In this document: positions 36,401-44,568 of the stretch, piece after piece | How positions within the stretch are numbered: the first letter of the stretch is position 1 | Layout: each line of letters starts with the position of its first letter | Origin: CBDBES01 sp965204465 | GTDB taxonomy: Bacteria > Spirochaetota > Leptospiria > Turneriellales > CBDBES01 | Direction: 5' to 3' | Length of the DNA: 64,000 bases | NCBI GenBank assembly: GCA_965204465.1 | Contig: OZ241995.1 | Location: 620,001 to 684,000, forward strand | Notes under the pieces: model-generated | Seen by the model: the letters and a program-made list of their open reading frames with translations, nothing else | What the model was told of the DNA's origin: nothing | The model's database searches: none | Position numbers and translations under genes: made by a program

Positions 36401-37073
36401 CATTGCCATTTTGGGGTTCTGTATTCAACCTAATGGTATATGCGTAAGTAGTATCTGTTCCTTCCGTAAGAGTGATAGATCTGGGTAGATTCATATTTGT
36501 TGAGGTATTAAAAATGAATCCTGCTTCGCCAGAAGGAGGAAGAGAAATTGGCATTTCTTCATTTTCTACAAAATCTATGCTTACATCCACATCCGGCAAC
36601 GATTCGTATTCAGAACTGCCCCTAATGAAATGACTCAATATAAGTGTGGAATTTCCTACATAAATATCATCATCAGAAACGGTAAGAGTGACCATTTGGG
36701 GTACATTCCATTCATTGGTTCCTCCAGCAGGCGTAAAGGTAAAGATAATGGGGGAAACACTTAGATTAGGATGAGATGAGAGGCTCATTGCAATCTGTAC
36801 ATTGCCATCCTGGGGTTCTGTATTCAATCTAATGGTATATTTATAAGTAGTATCTGTTCCTTCTGTAAGTGTGATAGGGCTGGTTAGATCCATATCCGTT
36901 GAGGTCTTTAAAACCAATCCTGGCTCGCCGGGATTAGGGGGAGAAGGAGGGTTATTTTCTTCATTTTTGCAGTGGAAGAATGGTATTGTTAGAGCAATGA
37001 TAAAAATTAACGTTAAATATTTAATTTTTTTTTTCGGTTTGTAAGGTGATTTGCATATTGTTGGTAGATTCAT
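33438..37073 (-). CDS. Large repeat lipoprotein: six Calx-beta-like repeats plus GLUG region
   Basis: A protein of 1211 residues. A signal peptide ends at a lipobox with Cys35 (IPFFHC), and an AGGAGG ribosome site lies just upstream. Residues 50-810 hold six repeats of about 115-130 residues, each with ITLTEGT-x(5)-YTIRLN, then P-[QE]-[DNS]-GNV, SHPNVSVSPS-x-[IF]-TF, AWNVPQ-VTLTV-[SV]-DD, Y-VGNST-LTLSHS and a terminal INFVE. These resemble Calx-beta or similar Ca-binding sandwich repeats. Residues 860-1211 contain GLUG-type motifs (AGLFGLIGSGSTVKNMGI, GALAGWNTGG, AGGLVGGNQNGG, CYAGGLVGRI) found in secreted adhesins and proteases. It is likely surface-exposed, perhaps adhesive. DNA repeats within it make copy number prone to change. 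Confidence 0.82.
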   Translation of the reverse strand: MNLPTICKSPYKPKKKIKYLTLIFIIALTIPFFHCKNEENNPPSPPNPGEPGLVLKTSTDMDLTSPITLTEGTDTTYKYTIRLNTEPQDGNVQIAMSLSSHPNLSVSPIIFTFTPAGGTNEWNVPQMVTLTVSDDDIYVGNSTLILSHFIRGSSEYESLPDVDVSIDFVENEEMPISLPPSGEAGFIFNTSTNMNLPRSITLTEGTDTTYAYTIRLNTEPQNGNVEITVDLDDHFNVSISPLSITFTPGPGSNAWNVPKTVTLTVSDDDIYVGNSTLTVSYSISGSSEYASLPNTGTDLRINFIEDDPIPAPGIAGLVLDTNPITLTEGMDATHEYTVRLNAEPQDGNVVVAISSLPTPHPNVSVSPSSITFTTGQGSNAWNVPQLVTITVSNDDIYVGTSALTLSHSATGSPEYEALSDIDININFVDDEIPELILETLPDRLILPSTLDADEDNPDNQQYAIRLNGKPQSGNVVIEISLAPHPNVSVSPSVITFEPNEWNMAQTVTLTIVNDDDYVGNSTLTLSHSATGSPEFEALSDINININFVENDSVPLPGLVLQTLPDGNILSETVPIPVPEVNAMVQYTIKLNIEPQSGDVEVAISLAPHPNVSISPSTITFTAGGANAWNVPQPVTLTVVDDTVYLGDSTLTLSHSIAASSSSEYASLPDIDISLNFMENDPAPLPELIVRTSTNMDLPSSITLTEGTNANYTYSIVLNAAPQNGNVVIAFNLPSHPNVGISHSSFTFTPAGGANAWDVPQTVTLGVVDNDDFVGNSVLTLSHSITGSREYTLLSIANLTINFVEQETASMPMPIPTPSNVCKQSNSGTKEGFGGDYGDGTEIDPFIICNAIQLQAIKDNLGAHYELGHDINAALVPTNACHYPAIAGTCTGFQPIGNCGSDGVCHDAGNNERDDNQPFIGSLDGKGHTISGLRMNLQVTSRGVQAGLFGLIGSGSTVKNMGIINVNITASITTSVDNHGAIYVGALAGWNTGGTITGIYTTGTIASSTTSDSSVKTYNDAFAGGLVGGNQNGGTISNSYSNCTITCKAERTNRIASEEPRVQNSAACYAGGLVGRILTRTGSSEVNNSYSTGTVTSSAIYNGNMISNRNFRGGLIGRTEKLGVVGSLTVRNSYYDTTTTGITNIIGDSHSETIRTCIGRFTTAILQSSSNTPSSSTTCDNANPTVFFGWDPAIWDFTDTAAYPTLKAPTTP

Positions 37074-37373
37074 TTGTTTCCTCCTAAAAAAATAAGAAAT
37101 ATTGTTTATTCAATAAATTTAGAGCCTAAAATGATACTAAATTCAATCGTTTAAGTAAAGCTAAAATACCGCCATATTGTGTCAAGCAAAAAATTACAAA
37201 CTGAAAAAAAATTAAAAAAAAATTTTATAAAATGTATTTTAAATTTTTCAAAATACTAGAAAATGATAATTCTTTTTCTAAAAAAAGCTTGTCAGTTCAT
37301 CTCTCAAATAGATGGTCTCAATAAAAGTGCGAAAAATTAGTCTAAAAATATTTTCGCTTTTCAGATTTATATT

Positions 37374-37688
37374 ATGGAAGCTACCCAATTAATATCCAGT
37401 CTCTATATTTTCACCCTGGCTATATTTGTGGGTTTTGAATTGATCACCAAGGTGCCTCCTACCCTACATACTCCTTTAATGTCTGGTTCGAATGCTATTT
37501 CAGGAATTTCTTTATTAGGGGCCATATCCATTGCCGGATTGGGGGGATGGAAAGAATTTGCGGCAGTCTTAGGATTTGTTGCTGTATTTATGGCAGGGAT
37601 CAATGTATTTGGGGGTTATATAGTCACTGATCGTATGCTGAAAATGTTTAGTAAACAAAAGACTTCCAAAAAAAAAGTAAAAAAATGA
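37374..37688 (+). CDS. pntAB: NAD(P) transhydrogenase subunit alpha, part 2
   Basis: A protein of 104 residues with three transmembrane segments. IFTLAIFVGFELITKVPPTLHTPLMSGSNAISGI and FVAVFMAGINVFGGYIVTDRML are the signature of the membrane part of the alpha subunit in organisms with split subunits. The NAD-binding part (alpha-1) normally sits just upstream but is missing here; the neighbour is the divergent large lipoprotein. pntB follows after 34 bases. Confidence 0.95.
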   Translation: MEATQLISSLYIFTLAIFVGFELITKVPPTLHTPLMSGSNAISGISLLGAISIAGLGGWKEFAAVLGFVAVFMAGINVFGGYIVTDRMLKMFSKQKTSKKKVKK

Positions 37689-37722
37689 TTTCATAGACTC
37701 GTTCATCTATCTTTAAGTATTT

Positions 37723-39111
37723 ATGAAGTTTATTATAGAAAACTGGTTTCTGGATATCATTTATTTAGTATCTTTTTTGTTATTTACTTTTGGGCTTAAA
37801 AGGTTAAGCCATCCACGTACAGCCAGAAATGGTAATTTGTTATCTGCCTCAGGGATGTTGATTGCGATAATCGCTACTCTGTTAGATAAAGATATACTCA
37901 ATTATGAGTTGATCTTGACCGGGATATTATTAGGGAGCATGATAGGTATTTTTTCAGCCAAAAAAATAGAAATGACAGCCATGCCTCAGATGGTGGCCAT
38001 TTTTAATGGTTTTGGGGGAGCGGCCTCTGCCTTAGTGACTTTTGCGCAATATAGCCAGAATGCTTCTCAGATACAGGGAAATCTACTTATCTATATTGCC
38101 CTTATTTTATCTGTATTGATAGGATCGGTCACTTTTTCAGGAAGTATTGTGGCCTTCCAGAAGTTGCAGGGATGGCTATCTGGGAATCCAATCATTTATC
38201 CTTTGCAAAAGATTTTAAGCCTGCTTATGTTCTCTTGTTTGATATGGCTTTCCATCTATCAGTTCAATTCAGGTAACTATCTGCTATATATTTGCTTGAT
38301 CTCTCTTTTCCTGGGAATCAATCTTGTGGTCCCTATAGGAGGCGCGGACATGCCTGTGGTAGTTTCGCTTTTAAATTCATATTCAGGCCTTGCTGTGGCA
38401 ATGAGTGGATTTGTTCTATCAAATAATGTACTGATCGTTGTGGGTTCTTTGGTGGGTGCTTCTGGTATTATATTGACCAGGATCATGTGCAAGGCAATGA
38501 ATCGTTCTTTATTGAATGTATTATTTGGAGGATTTGGGGGAGAGGGGGGGAGTGTTCAGGAAAATAATACGGGCGTTCAAAAAAATGTAAAAAGCTATTC
38601 TCCTGAAGAGGCCGCTATGATATTAGAGGTTGCCGAAAAGGTTGTTTTTATTCCTGGCTATGGAATGGCAGTTTCCCAGGCGCAACATGCTACGAAAAAA
38701 TTGGCTTCTAAACTTATGCAAAAGGGAGTGGATGTAAAGTTCGCTATCCATCCTGTAGCAGGACGTATGCCAGGCCACATGAATGTGCTGCTTGCGGAAT
38801 CGGGAATTGACTATGACCAGCTATATGATATGGACAAGATCAATAATGAATTTAAAAGTGTAGATGTATCTGTTGTTATCGGAGCAAATGATGTGGTAAA
38901 TCCTGCCGCAAAGGAGGATACAAGCAGCCCTATTTATGGAATGCCTGTATTAAACGTAGAACATTCAAAGAGTGTTTTCGTTCTAAAGCGTTCTTTGAAT
39001 CCTGGATTTGCAGGAATTGAAAACGATCTTTTTTACAGAGAGAATACATTGATGATCTTTGGGGATGCTAAAGAAACTTTAGAAAATCTTATAGAAGCTT
39101 TAGAGGAGTAA
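37723..39111 (+). CDS. pntB: NAD(P) transhydrogenase subunit beta
   Basis: A protein of 462 residues. About eight or nine transmembrane helices (residues 5-260, including MPQMVAIFNGFGGAASALVTF and GGADMPVVVSLLNSYSGLA) are followed by an NADP-binding domain: VFIPGYGMAVSQAQHA, FAIHPVAGRMPGHMNVLLAE, VVIGANDVVNPAA, GMPVLNVEHSKSVFVLKRS and GFAGIENDLFY. It uses the proton gradient to drive hydride transfer from NADH to NADP. It needs an alpha-1 subunit encoded elsewhere. Confidence 0.97.
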   Translation: MKFIIENWFLDIIYLVSFLLFTFGLKRLSHPRTARNGNLLSASGMLIAIIATLLDKDILNYELILTGILLGSMIGIFSAKKIEMTAMPQMVAIFNGFGGAASALVTFAQYSQNASQIQGNLLIYIALILSVLIGSVTFSGSIVAFQKLQGWLSGNPIIYPLQKILSLLMFSCLIWLSIYQFNSGNYLLYICLISLFLGINLVVPIGGADMPVVVSLLNSYSGLAVAMSGFVLSNNVLIVVGSLVGASGIILTRIMCKAMNRSLLNVLFGGFGGEGGSVQENNTGVQKNVKSYSPEEAAMILEVAEKVVFIPGYGMAVSQAQHATKKLASKLMQKGVDVKFAIHPVAGRMPGHMNVLLAESGIDYDQLYDMDKINNEFKSVDVSVVIGANDVVNPAAKEDTSSPIYGMPVLNVEHSKSVFVLKRSLNPGFAGIENDLFYRENTLMIFGDAKETLENLIEALEE

Positions 39112-39123
39112 GCTCTTGAATGA

Positions 39124-39504
39124 TCAATTCGTTACAGAATCTACAAAAAAATCCGATATTGCCTTCATTAGAATATCTGGATCCACTGGTTTTTTGATCC
39201 AGGCATTTGCTTTGATCTCTTTTAATCTGGATTTTACAATTTCTCCACTTAATCCACTTGCAGCCATGATAGGTATTTTTTTATATTTCTTATTTCTTTT
39301 TATTTCCCATATCACATTATAGCCACTCAATTCTGGCATTACCAGATCACATATTATCAGATCAATATAATGAGAACTTATCTCTTTCATGGCTTGTAAT
39401 CCATCCGTAGCTTCGATTAGACTATACTCCGGTTCCTTCAATATTTTCTTGATAAAAGTTCTGAATACTGGATCATCATCAATCAATAAAATTTTTCTTT
39501 TCAC
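39124..39504 (-). CDS. Single-domain response regulator (receiver)
   Basis: A protein of 126 residues consisting of a receiver domain only: ILLIDDDPVFRTFI (acidic pair), LIICDLVMPELSG (phospho-acceptor Asp), AASG and IKKPVD (conserved Lys). There is no output domain, as in CheY or Spo0F, so it must act by protein contact. No histidine kinase is adjacent. It converges with pntB, with 12 bases between. Confidence 0.92.
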   Translation of the reverse strand: MKRKILLIDDDPVFRTFIKKILKEPEYSLIEATDGLQAMKEISSHYIDLIICDLVMPELSGYNVIWEIKRNKKYKKIPIMAASGLSGEIVKSRLKEIKANAWIKKPVDPDILMKAISDFFVDSVTN

Positions 39505-39624
39505 AATACCGACTATTTTTTTAATAATTTACTGAAAAGCAAAATATTAAAATATATCTAAAAAAAGATCATTATCAAAATTTAATCTCTTATAATTACA
39601 TAATATAAAGATATAATATAAAAT

Positions 39625-39701
39625 CGGTTGGGAGTGGCAGCCAAAATAGAGAAATATTATAGGCTATTGAAAAAAAATTTGTGTCCTGTTTGTCCCAACC
39701 G
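39625..39701. other. Long-range inverted repeat, possible structured RNA
   Basis: A perfect 9-base pair CGGTTGGGA/TCCCAACCG encloses 59 bases, in which AATAG and CTATT can form an inner stem. It lies in the 430-base gap between the receiver gene and gcvP. No T-run follows, so it is not a simple terminator. Its size is near that of a tRNA, but there is no T-loop GTTCGA. It does not show the glycine riboswitch core that might be expected upstream of gcvP. Confidence 0.4.
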
Positions 39702-39874
39702 TGTTGGAATAAAATTTATATTTTATCTTTTAAGACGTGAATTTTTAAATAAATCTAAATAATTGATACAATATTTAATCAGATAATGATCTTTTTTTTA
39801 AAGATATTTTTAACAATGGCACCACAATACTGTAGCCATTTTAAAGATCATTACTCCTGCTATTTTTAAATGAT

Positions 39875-39906
39875 TTGACATCATATCTCTAAAGAATGGA
39901 TATACT
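39875..39906 (+). promoter_or_regulatory. Possible gcvP promoter
   Basis: TTGACA at 39875 and TATACT at 39901 are strong hexamers but 20 bases apart; using GATATA the spacing is 18. The ATG of gcvP is about 29 bases beyond. Spacing makes this tentative. Confidence 0.3.
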
Positions 39907-39934
39907 TAGCTGATTTTATGTTGATGATCTTACC

Positions 39935-42814
39935 ATGATTTCTGAGAATCAAATCGATTTTTTCAAAAGGCATGTAGGCATTTTAGAGAAAGATATTCCA
40001 GAAATGCTAAAGAAAATAAAAGTTTCTGCCTTAAATCAACTGATCATGGAAGTAATCCCAAAAGGTATTCAATTATCTAAAAAAATAGAAATTCCTCCTC
40101 AAAAAAAAGAGAATGAATATCTAACCTATTTACGTCATATTATGTCGCAAAATCGTATGTTTAAAAATTATATTGGGCTGGGGTATTATCCTACGATAAC
40201 TCCCTCTGTGATACGCAGAAATTTATTTGAAAATCCTGGATGGTATACATCCTATACTCCTTATCAAGCAGAAATATCTCAGGGACGTTTAGAGGCTTTA
40301 TTGAATTTTCAGACGATGGTATCTGATCTGACTGCTCTAGAAATTGCCAATGCATCTCTTTTAGATGAAGCCACTGCAGCAGCAGAATCAATGATGATGC
40401 TATATAGATCCAGAGAAAAAGACTCTAATATATTTTTCGTTTCAGAAAAATGTTTTAGCCATACAATCGAAGTCATCCATTCAAGAGCCGAACCTTTGGG
40501 TATAGAAGTTCAGGTAGGTAATGAAGATTCTATTGAGATGATCAATGGATGTTTTGGCCTGCTATTGCAAAACCCAGACGAAGAGGGTCTTTATAAAGAT
40601 CATACACTCTTGATCCAGAAAGCTCATGAAAAAAAAATAAACGTGATCATTGCCTGCGATCTTTTAAGCCTTACTCTGTTGAAGCCTCCTGGCGAAATGG
40701 ATGCAGATATAGCCGTGGGTAGCAGCCAGCGTTTCGGAGTGCCTATGGGATATGGTGGCCCATCTGCTGCTTTTTTAAGTTGTAAAGAGAGGTTTAAGCG
40801 TCTGGTTCCTGGCAGGATCATTGGAGTTTCTAAAACGATAGATGGAAAGAAAGCCTATAGAATGGCCCTGCAAACCAGGGAACAGCATATCCGCAAAGAT
40901 AAAGCGACTTCTAATATTTGTACCGCGCAAGCTCTTTTAGCGATAATGGCCGCGATGTATGCAGTCTATCATGGTCCAGAGGGACTTAAAAAAATAGCCC
41001 TGGATATTCATCAAAAAACTGCAGAACTAGCTCGTATTTTGAATTCTATAGGATATCAGATAGATCATCAGGATTTTTTTGATACATTGAAAATAAAGAC
41101 AAAACTAAAGCAGAAACAAAATATCCGTAGGCTGGCTCTTAAAAATAAGATCAATTTTAGATACTTTGAACATGATGCGATAGGTATTTCACTTCATGAA
41201 GCTATTTCTGAAAAAGATATTCAGGATATTGTGGAGATATTTTCTAAGGCAAATAAAAAGGACCATTCAGTGGTTTTGGGAAAGGCCAGGTCTATTAAAA
41301 ATAAGAAAAGGCTTGTATATTTTAATGACCATTTAAAGCGTACCTCTGAATATCTGTCTCATCTTGTATTTCATAACTATCATTCTGAAACAAAAATGAT
41401 GCGCTATCTTAAATTTTTAGAGAATAAAGATATTTCACTTACTTTTTCTATGATCCCCCTTGGTTCGTGTACAATGAAGTTAAATGCAGCTACAGCAATG
41501 CTGCCTATTTCCTGGCCTGAAGTAGCCAATATTCATCCCTTTAGTCCGTTAGAACAAACAAAGGGATATCAAATGATCATTCATGATATTCAAACTTTTT
41601 TAGCAAATATTACAGGGCTTCCTTATGTCTCTCTACAACCTAATTCGGGTGCACAGGGTGAATTTGCAGGCCTATTGGTTATTAGGGCTTACTTTAAAGA
41701 TAAAAAGCAAACAGAAAGAAATATCGCTTTGATACCCACTTCTGCTCATGGTACAAATCCCGCCAGTGCAGTAATGGCAGGGATGGAAGTGATATTCATA
41801 CAATGTGACCCAAAGGGGAATATTGACCTAAAAGACCTACGACAAAAGGCGGATGTATATTCTGATCGGCTGGCCCTTTTAATGGTCACCTATCCTTCTA
41901 CCCATGGGGTATTCGAAGAAAATATCCAGGAAATATGTGAAATGATCCATCAAAAAGGAGGCTTTGTATACATGGATGGGGCTAATATGAACGCGCAGGT
42001 AGGTCTTACAAGCCCAAAGAAGATAGGGGCGGATGTATGTCATTTGAATTTACATAAAACTTTTGCTATTCCACATGGTGGGGGGGGGCCTGGTCTGGGC
42101 CCGATCGCTGTAAATAAGAAATTAGCCCCTTATCTTCCCGGGCATTCTTTTTTAAGAAATAATTCCTCTTCTGATCAATCCATCCAGGCTATAGCTGCCA
42201 CTCCATGGGGAAGCCCTAGCATTTTATTGATCTCTCATGCATATATTTCTATGCTAGGGAGTGAGGGTCTAAGAAAAGTGTCCGAATATTCCATTTTAAA
42301 TGCTAATTATTTGCAGGCAAGACTAAAACTCCATTATAAAATCCTATACACTGGAAAAAGAAAACGTGTGGCACATGAATTAATGATTGACTTAAGAGAA
42401 TTTAAGAAGACTGCTGATCTGCAAGTAGAAGACATTGCTAAGAGACTGGCAGATTATGGCTTTCATGCGCCTACCATATCCTGGCCAGTGGAGGGTACAA
42501 TGATGATCGAGCCTACCGAAAGTGAATCTAAAGAAGAACTGGATAGATTTTGTGATGCAATGATATCTATTCGGAAAGAGATCAAAAAAATAGAAGAAGC
42601 TCATTTTGACATAGAAGATAATCCCATTAAAAGATCACCTCATACTCATGAACAGCTTATATCTGGATCATGGGACAGACATTATTCTCGTGAAGAGGCG
42701 GCTTATCCATTGCCATATTTAAAGGTAAATAAATTCTGGCCTTCTGTTTCTCGTATAGAAAATGCCTATGGAGATAGAAATCTGGTTTGTACCTGTCCTC
42801 CTATAGAATCATAA
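39935..42814 (+). CDS. gcvP: Glycine dehydrogenase (decarboxylating), full-length P protein
   Basis: A protein of 959 residues with both halves of the fused P protein. The N-terminal half has FIGLGYYPTITPSVI-like IGLGYYPTITP, NPGWYTSYTPYQAEISQGRLEALLNFQTM and GVSKT. The C-terminal half has IPLGSCTMKLNAA, PNSGAQGEFAGL, PTSAHGTNPASA, HLNLHKTFAIPHGGGGPG (the PLP Lys) and the C-terminal CPPIES. It decarboxylates glycine and loads the aminomethyl group on H protein. gcvT and gcvH are not in the window. The Gly run next to the active-site Lys is encoded by a run of 9 G (42080-42088). The stop overlaps the next gene by one base. Confidence 0.97.
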   Translation: MISENQIDFFKRHVGILEKDIPEMLKKIKVSALNQLIMEVIPKGIQLSKKIEIPPQKKENEYLTYLRHIMSQNRMFKNYIGLGYYPTITPSVIRRNLFENPGWYTSYTPYQAEISQGRLEALLNFQTMVSDLTALEIANASLLDEATAAAESMMMLYRSREKDSNIFFVSEKCFSHTIEVIHSRAEPLGIEVQVGNEDSIEMINGCFGLLLQNPDEEGLYKDHTLLIQKAHEKKINVIIACDLLSLTLLKPPGEMDADIAVGSSQRFGVPMGYGGPSAAFLSCKERFKRLVPGRIIGVSKTIDGKKAYRMALQTREQHIRKDKATSNICTAQALLAIMAAMYAVYHGPEGLKKIALDIHQKTAELARILNSIGYQIDHQDFFDTLKIKTKLKQKQNIRRLALKNKINFRYFEHDAIGISLHEAISEKDIQDIVEIFSKANKKDHSVVLGKARSIKNKKRLVYFNDHLKRTSEYLSHLVFHNYHSETKMMRYLKFLENKDISLTFSMIPLGSCTMKLNAATAMLPISWPEVANIHPFSPLEQTKGYQMIIHDIQTFLANITGLPYVSLQPNSGAQGEFAGLLVIRAYFKDKKQTERNIALIPTSAHGTNPASAVMAGMEVIFIQCDPKGNIDLKDLRQKADVYSDRLALLMVTYPSTHGVFEENIQEICEMIHQKGGFVYMDGANMNAQVGLTSPKKIGADVCHLNLHKTFAIPHGGGGPGLGPIAVNKKLAPYLPGHSFLRNNSSSDQSIQAIAATPWGSPSILLISHAYISMLGSEGLRKVSEYSILNANYLQARLKLHYKILYTGKRKRVAHELMIDLREFKKTADLQVEDIAKRLADYGFHAPTISWPVEGTMMIEPTESESKEELDRFCDAMISIRKEIKKIEEAHFDIEDNPIKRSPHTHEQLISGSWDRHYSREEAAYPLPYLKVNKFWPSVSRIENAYGDRNLVCTCPPIES

Positions 42815-43626
42815 TGAATCTCAAGGATAAAAATATTATTATTACTGGCGGGTCTAAAGGGATTGGAAAGGCAATTGCTTATGAATTGTCTGAGATGGGG
42901 GCCAATCTTTTTTTAGTGGCCAGAAAAATATCTACTCTGGAAGAAACTAAAAGAGAGATATTAAATAAAAATTCAGATATTCAATGTGAAATTATTTTAG
43001 CTGATGTGGGGAAATGGCATCAGGTACAGGCAGCGGTCAAAAAGATCATCGGAATATCTCCTCAAATTCATGGGCTGATCAATAATGCAGGTACTTCTTA
43101 TGCAGGATATTTTGAAGATCTTCCCACTCCTGTATTTCAGGATATGATGCAGATCAATTACATGGGGTCTCTTTATTTTACAAAGGCTGTATACCCCTAT
43201 CTGGAAAAAGGCTCTTTTATTTCCTTTACTTCTTCTATTGTAGGTTTCATGGGAGTATTTGGTTTCTCATCTTACTCTGGGCCTAAATTCGCTCTGACGG
43301 GGCTAGCTGAAACTTTAGACCAGGAATTCTTTATGAAGGGTATCCAGGTATCAATTCTATACCCTCCTGATACAGAAACAGAAGGACACAAAGAAAGGGT
43401 GTATAATCGACCCTATGAGACCAGAAAACTCTCCAAAAGAGGGGCTCCTATGAAACCAGAAGAAGTGGCTAAAATTTTTATCCAAAAACTACAAAAGGGA
43501 AATTTTTTGATCTTCTGCAATTTTAAGTCGATTGTATTTCATAAATTGCATTCAATATTACCTAATTTTTTCAGAAATGTAATGAAACGGATTATCCGAA
43601 AGGCTCAAAAAAATAAATTTTATTGA
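42814..43626 (+). CDS. Short-chain dehydrogenase resembling 3-ketosphinganine reductase
   Basis: A protein of 270 residues from ATG at 42814 (TAATG overlap with gcvP); an upstream in-frame start would lie within gcvP. Motifs: IIITGGSKGIGKAIA (NADP fold), INNAGTSYAGYFEDLP, FTSSIVGFMGVFGFSSYSGPKFAL (catalytic Ser, Tyr-x-x-x-Lys) and ILYPPDTETEGHKERVYNRPYETRKL, which follows 3-ketodihydrosphingosine reductase (KDSR) closely. The C-terminal 40 residues are hydrophobic and basic, consistent with membrane association. KDSR reduces 3-ketosphinganine in sphingolipid synthesis. A role in a related long-chain base or in sulfonolipid synthesis is possible, but no serine palmitoyltransferase is in view. 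A generic fatty-acyl SDR is the alternative. Confidence 0.75.
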   Translation: MNLKDKNIIITGGSKGIGKAIAYELSEMGANLFLVARKISTLEETKREILNKNSDIQCEIILADVGKWHQVQAAVKKIIGISPQIHGLINNAGTSYAGYFEDLPTPVFQDMMQINYMGSLYFTKAVYPYLEKGSFISFTSSIVGFMGVFGFSSYSGPKFALTGLAETLDQEFFMKGIQVSILYPPDTETEGHKERVYNRPYETRKLSKRGAPMKPEEVAKIFIQKLQKGNFLIFCNFKSIVFHKLHSILPNFFRNVMKRIIRKAQKNKFY

Positions 43627-43662
43627 TTTTTTTCATGAAACACTCCTTGTTTTATGTTGTTT

Positions 43663-44568
43663 TTATTTTAGTCCCAATGTATTCATAAAGGGAAGTAAAC
43701 GCTTCTTAGCCAAGTCAATGTATTCTTGGTTTGTGTCAAATCCAAAAAATTTTCTGTTTGATTGAAGTGCGGCTATGCCTGTTGTACCACTCCCCATAAA
43801 AGGGTCTAAAATAATGTCGTCAGTAAATGATAATAATTGAATTAATCTATATGGTAAGTCAATAGGAAAAGGAGCGGGATGTCCAATTCTTCGGGCAGAT
43901 TCTGCATTAAACGTCCAAATTGATTTTGTCCACTCTATAAAATTATCTTTTGATATTGTATTTCTTTTAATGTCTTTGTCTTGTTTTTCTCTCTCTCTTT
44001 TATAGTCGCCCTTAGAAAAAATTAAAATATATTCATGAATGTCTCTTAATGTTGGATTGGAAGCTGACATCCAACTTCCCCAAGCAGTTGAAGGGCTTGC
44101 ACTTGCCGCTTTATTCCAAATAATTTCGCCCCTCATATTGAAACCTATATCAATCATTATTTTTGAGATATGATCACTCAAAGGAATATAAGGCTTTCTG
44201 CCTAAGTTAGCTACATTGATACAAGATCTTCCTCCATTCACTAATACACGATAAGTCTCTTTGAAAACCTTTGTAAGCATTTCTAAGTATTCATTTAAAG
44301 ATAAATCCTGATCATACTCTTTTGAGACATTATAAGGGGGAGAGGTGATCATTAGATGTAATGAATTATTAGGAAGCATTAACATATTTTCAGCGCTTCC
44401 TAACACAATTTTATTTACAAACTCGTCTGGAAATTCGTTTACAAATTTTTCAACTTCTTTTCCCTTAGTTAAGTTTTTATAAAGTCTTGAGCCATAAAAC
44501 TTTTGAGAGTTGTGATTGATTCTCCCATTTGTTCCAAATGAACTTGTTTCTGTTGCGTTTTTTTTCAT
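43663..44568 (-). CDS. Type II DNA methyltransferase (amino-group, SPPY type)
   Basis: A protein of 301 residues. The catalytic motif TSPPYNV (motif IV) comes before the SAM-binding motif DPFMGSGTTGIAAL (motif I), the permuted beta-class order. Between them lie GGRSCINVANLG, EIIWNKAASASPSTAWGSWMSASNPTLRD and EYILIFSKG, typical of restriction-modification methylases. SPPY suggests N4-cytosine, but some N6-adenine enzymes share it; the target site cannot be read. The gene overlaps by one base a short upstream frame that looks like the damaged partner gene, probably the endonuclease. The methylase itself is intact. Confidence 0.88.
   Translation of the reverse strand: MKKNATETSSFGTNGRINHNSQKFYGSRLYKNLTKGKEVEKFVNEFPDEFVNKIVLGSAENMLMLPNNSLHLMITSPPYNVSKEYDQDLSLNEYLEMLTKVFKETYRVLVNGGRSCINVANLGRKPYIPLSDHISKIMIDIGFNMRGEIIWNKAASASPSTAWGSWMSASNPTLRDIHEYILIFSKGDYKREREKQDKDIKRNTISKDNFIEWTKSIWTFNAESARRIGHPAPFPIDLPYRLIQLLSFTDDIILDPFMGSGTTGIAALQSNRKFFGFDTNQEYIDLAKKRLLPFMNTLGLK

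Noticed and set aside
33438..37073. Plus-strand open frames inside the giant lipoprotein
   Set aside because: They are short, lack starts with ribosome sites, and mirror the repeats of the minus-strand gene.
39625..39701. tRNA-like gene from its 77-base size
   Set aside because: There is no TTCGA T-loop, no proper D arm and no five-base anticodon stem, so it was left as an unassigned structure.
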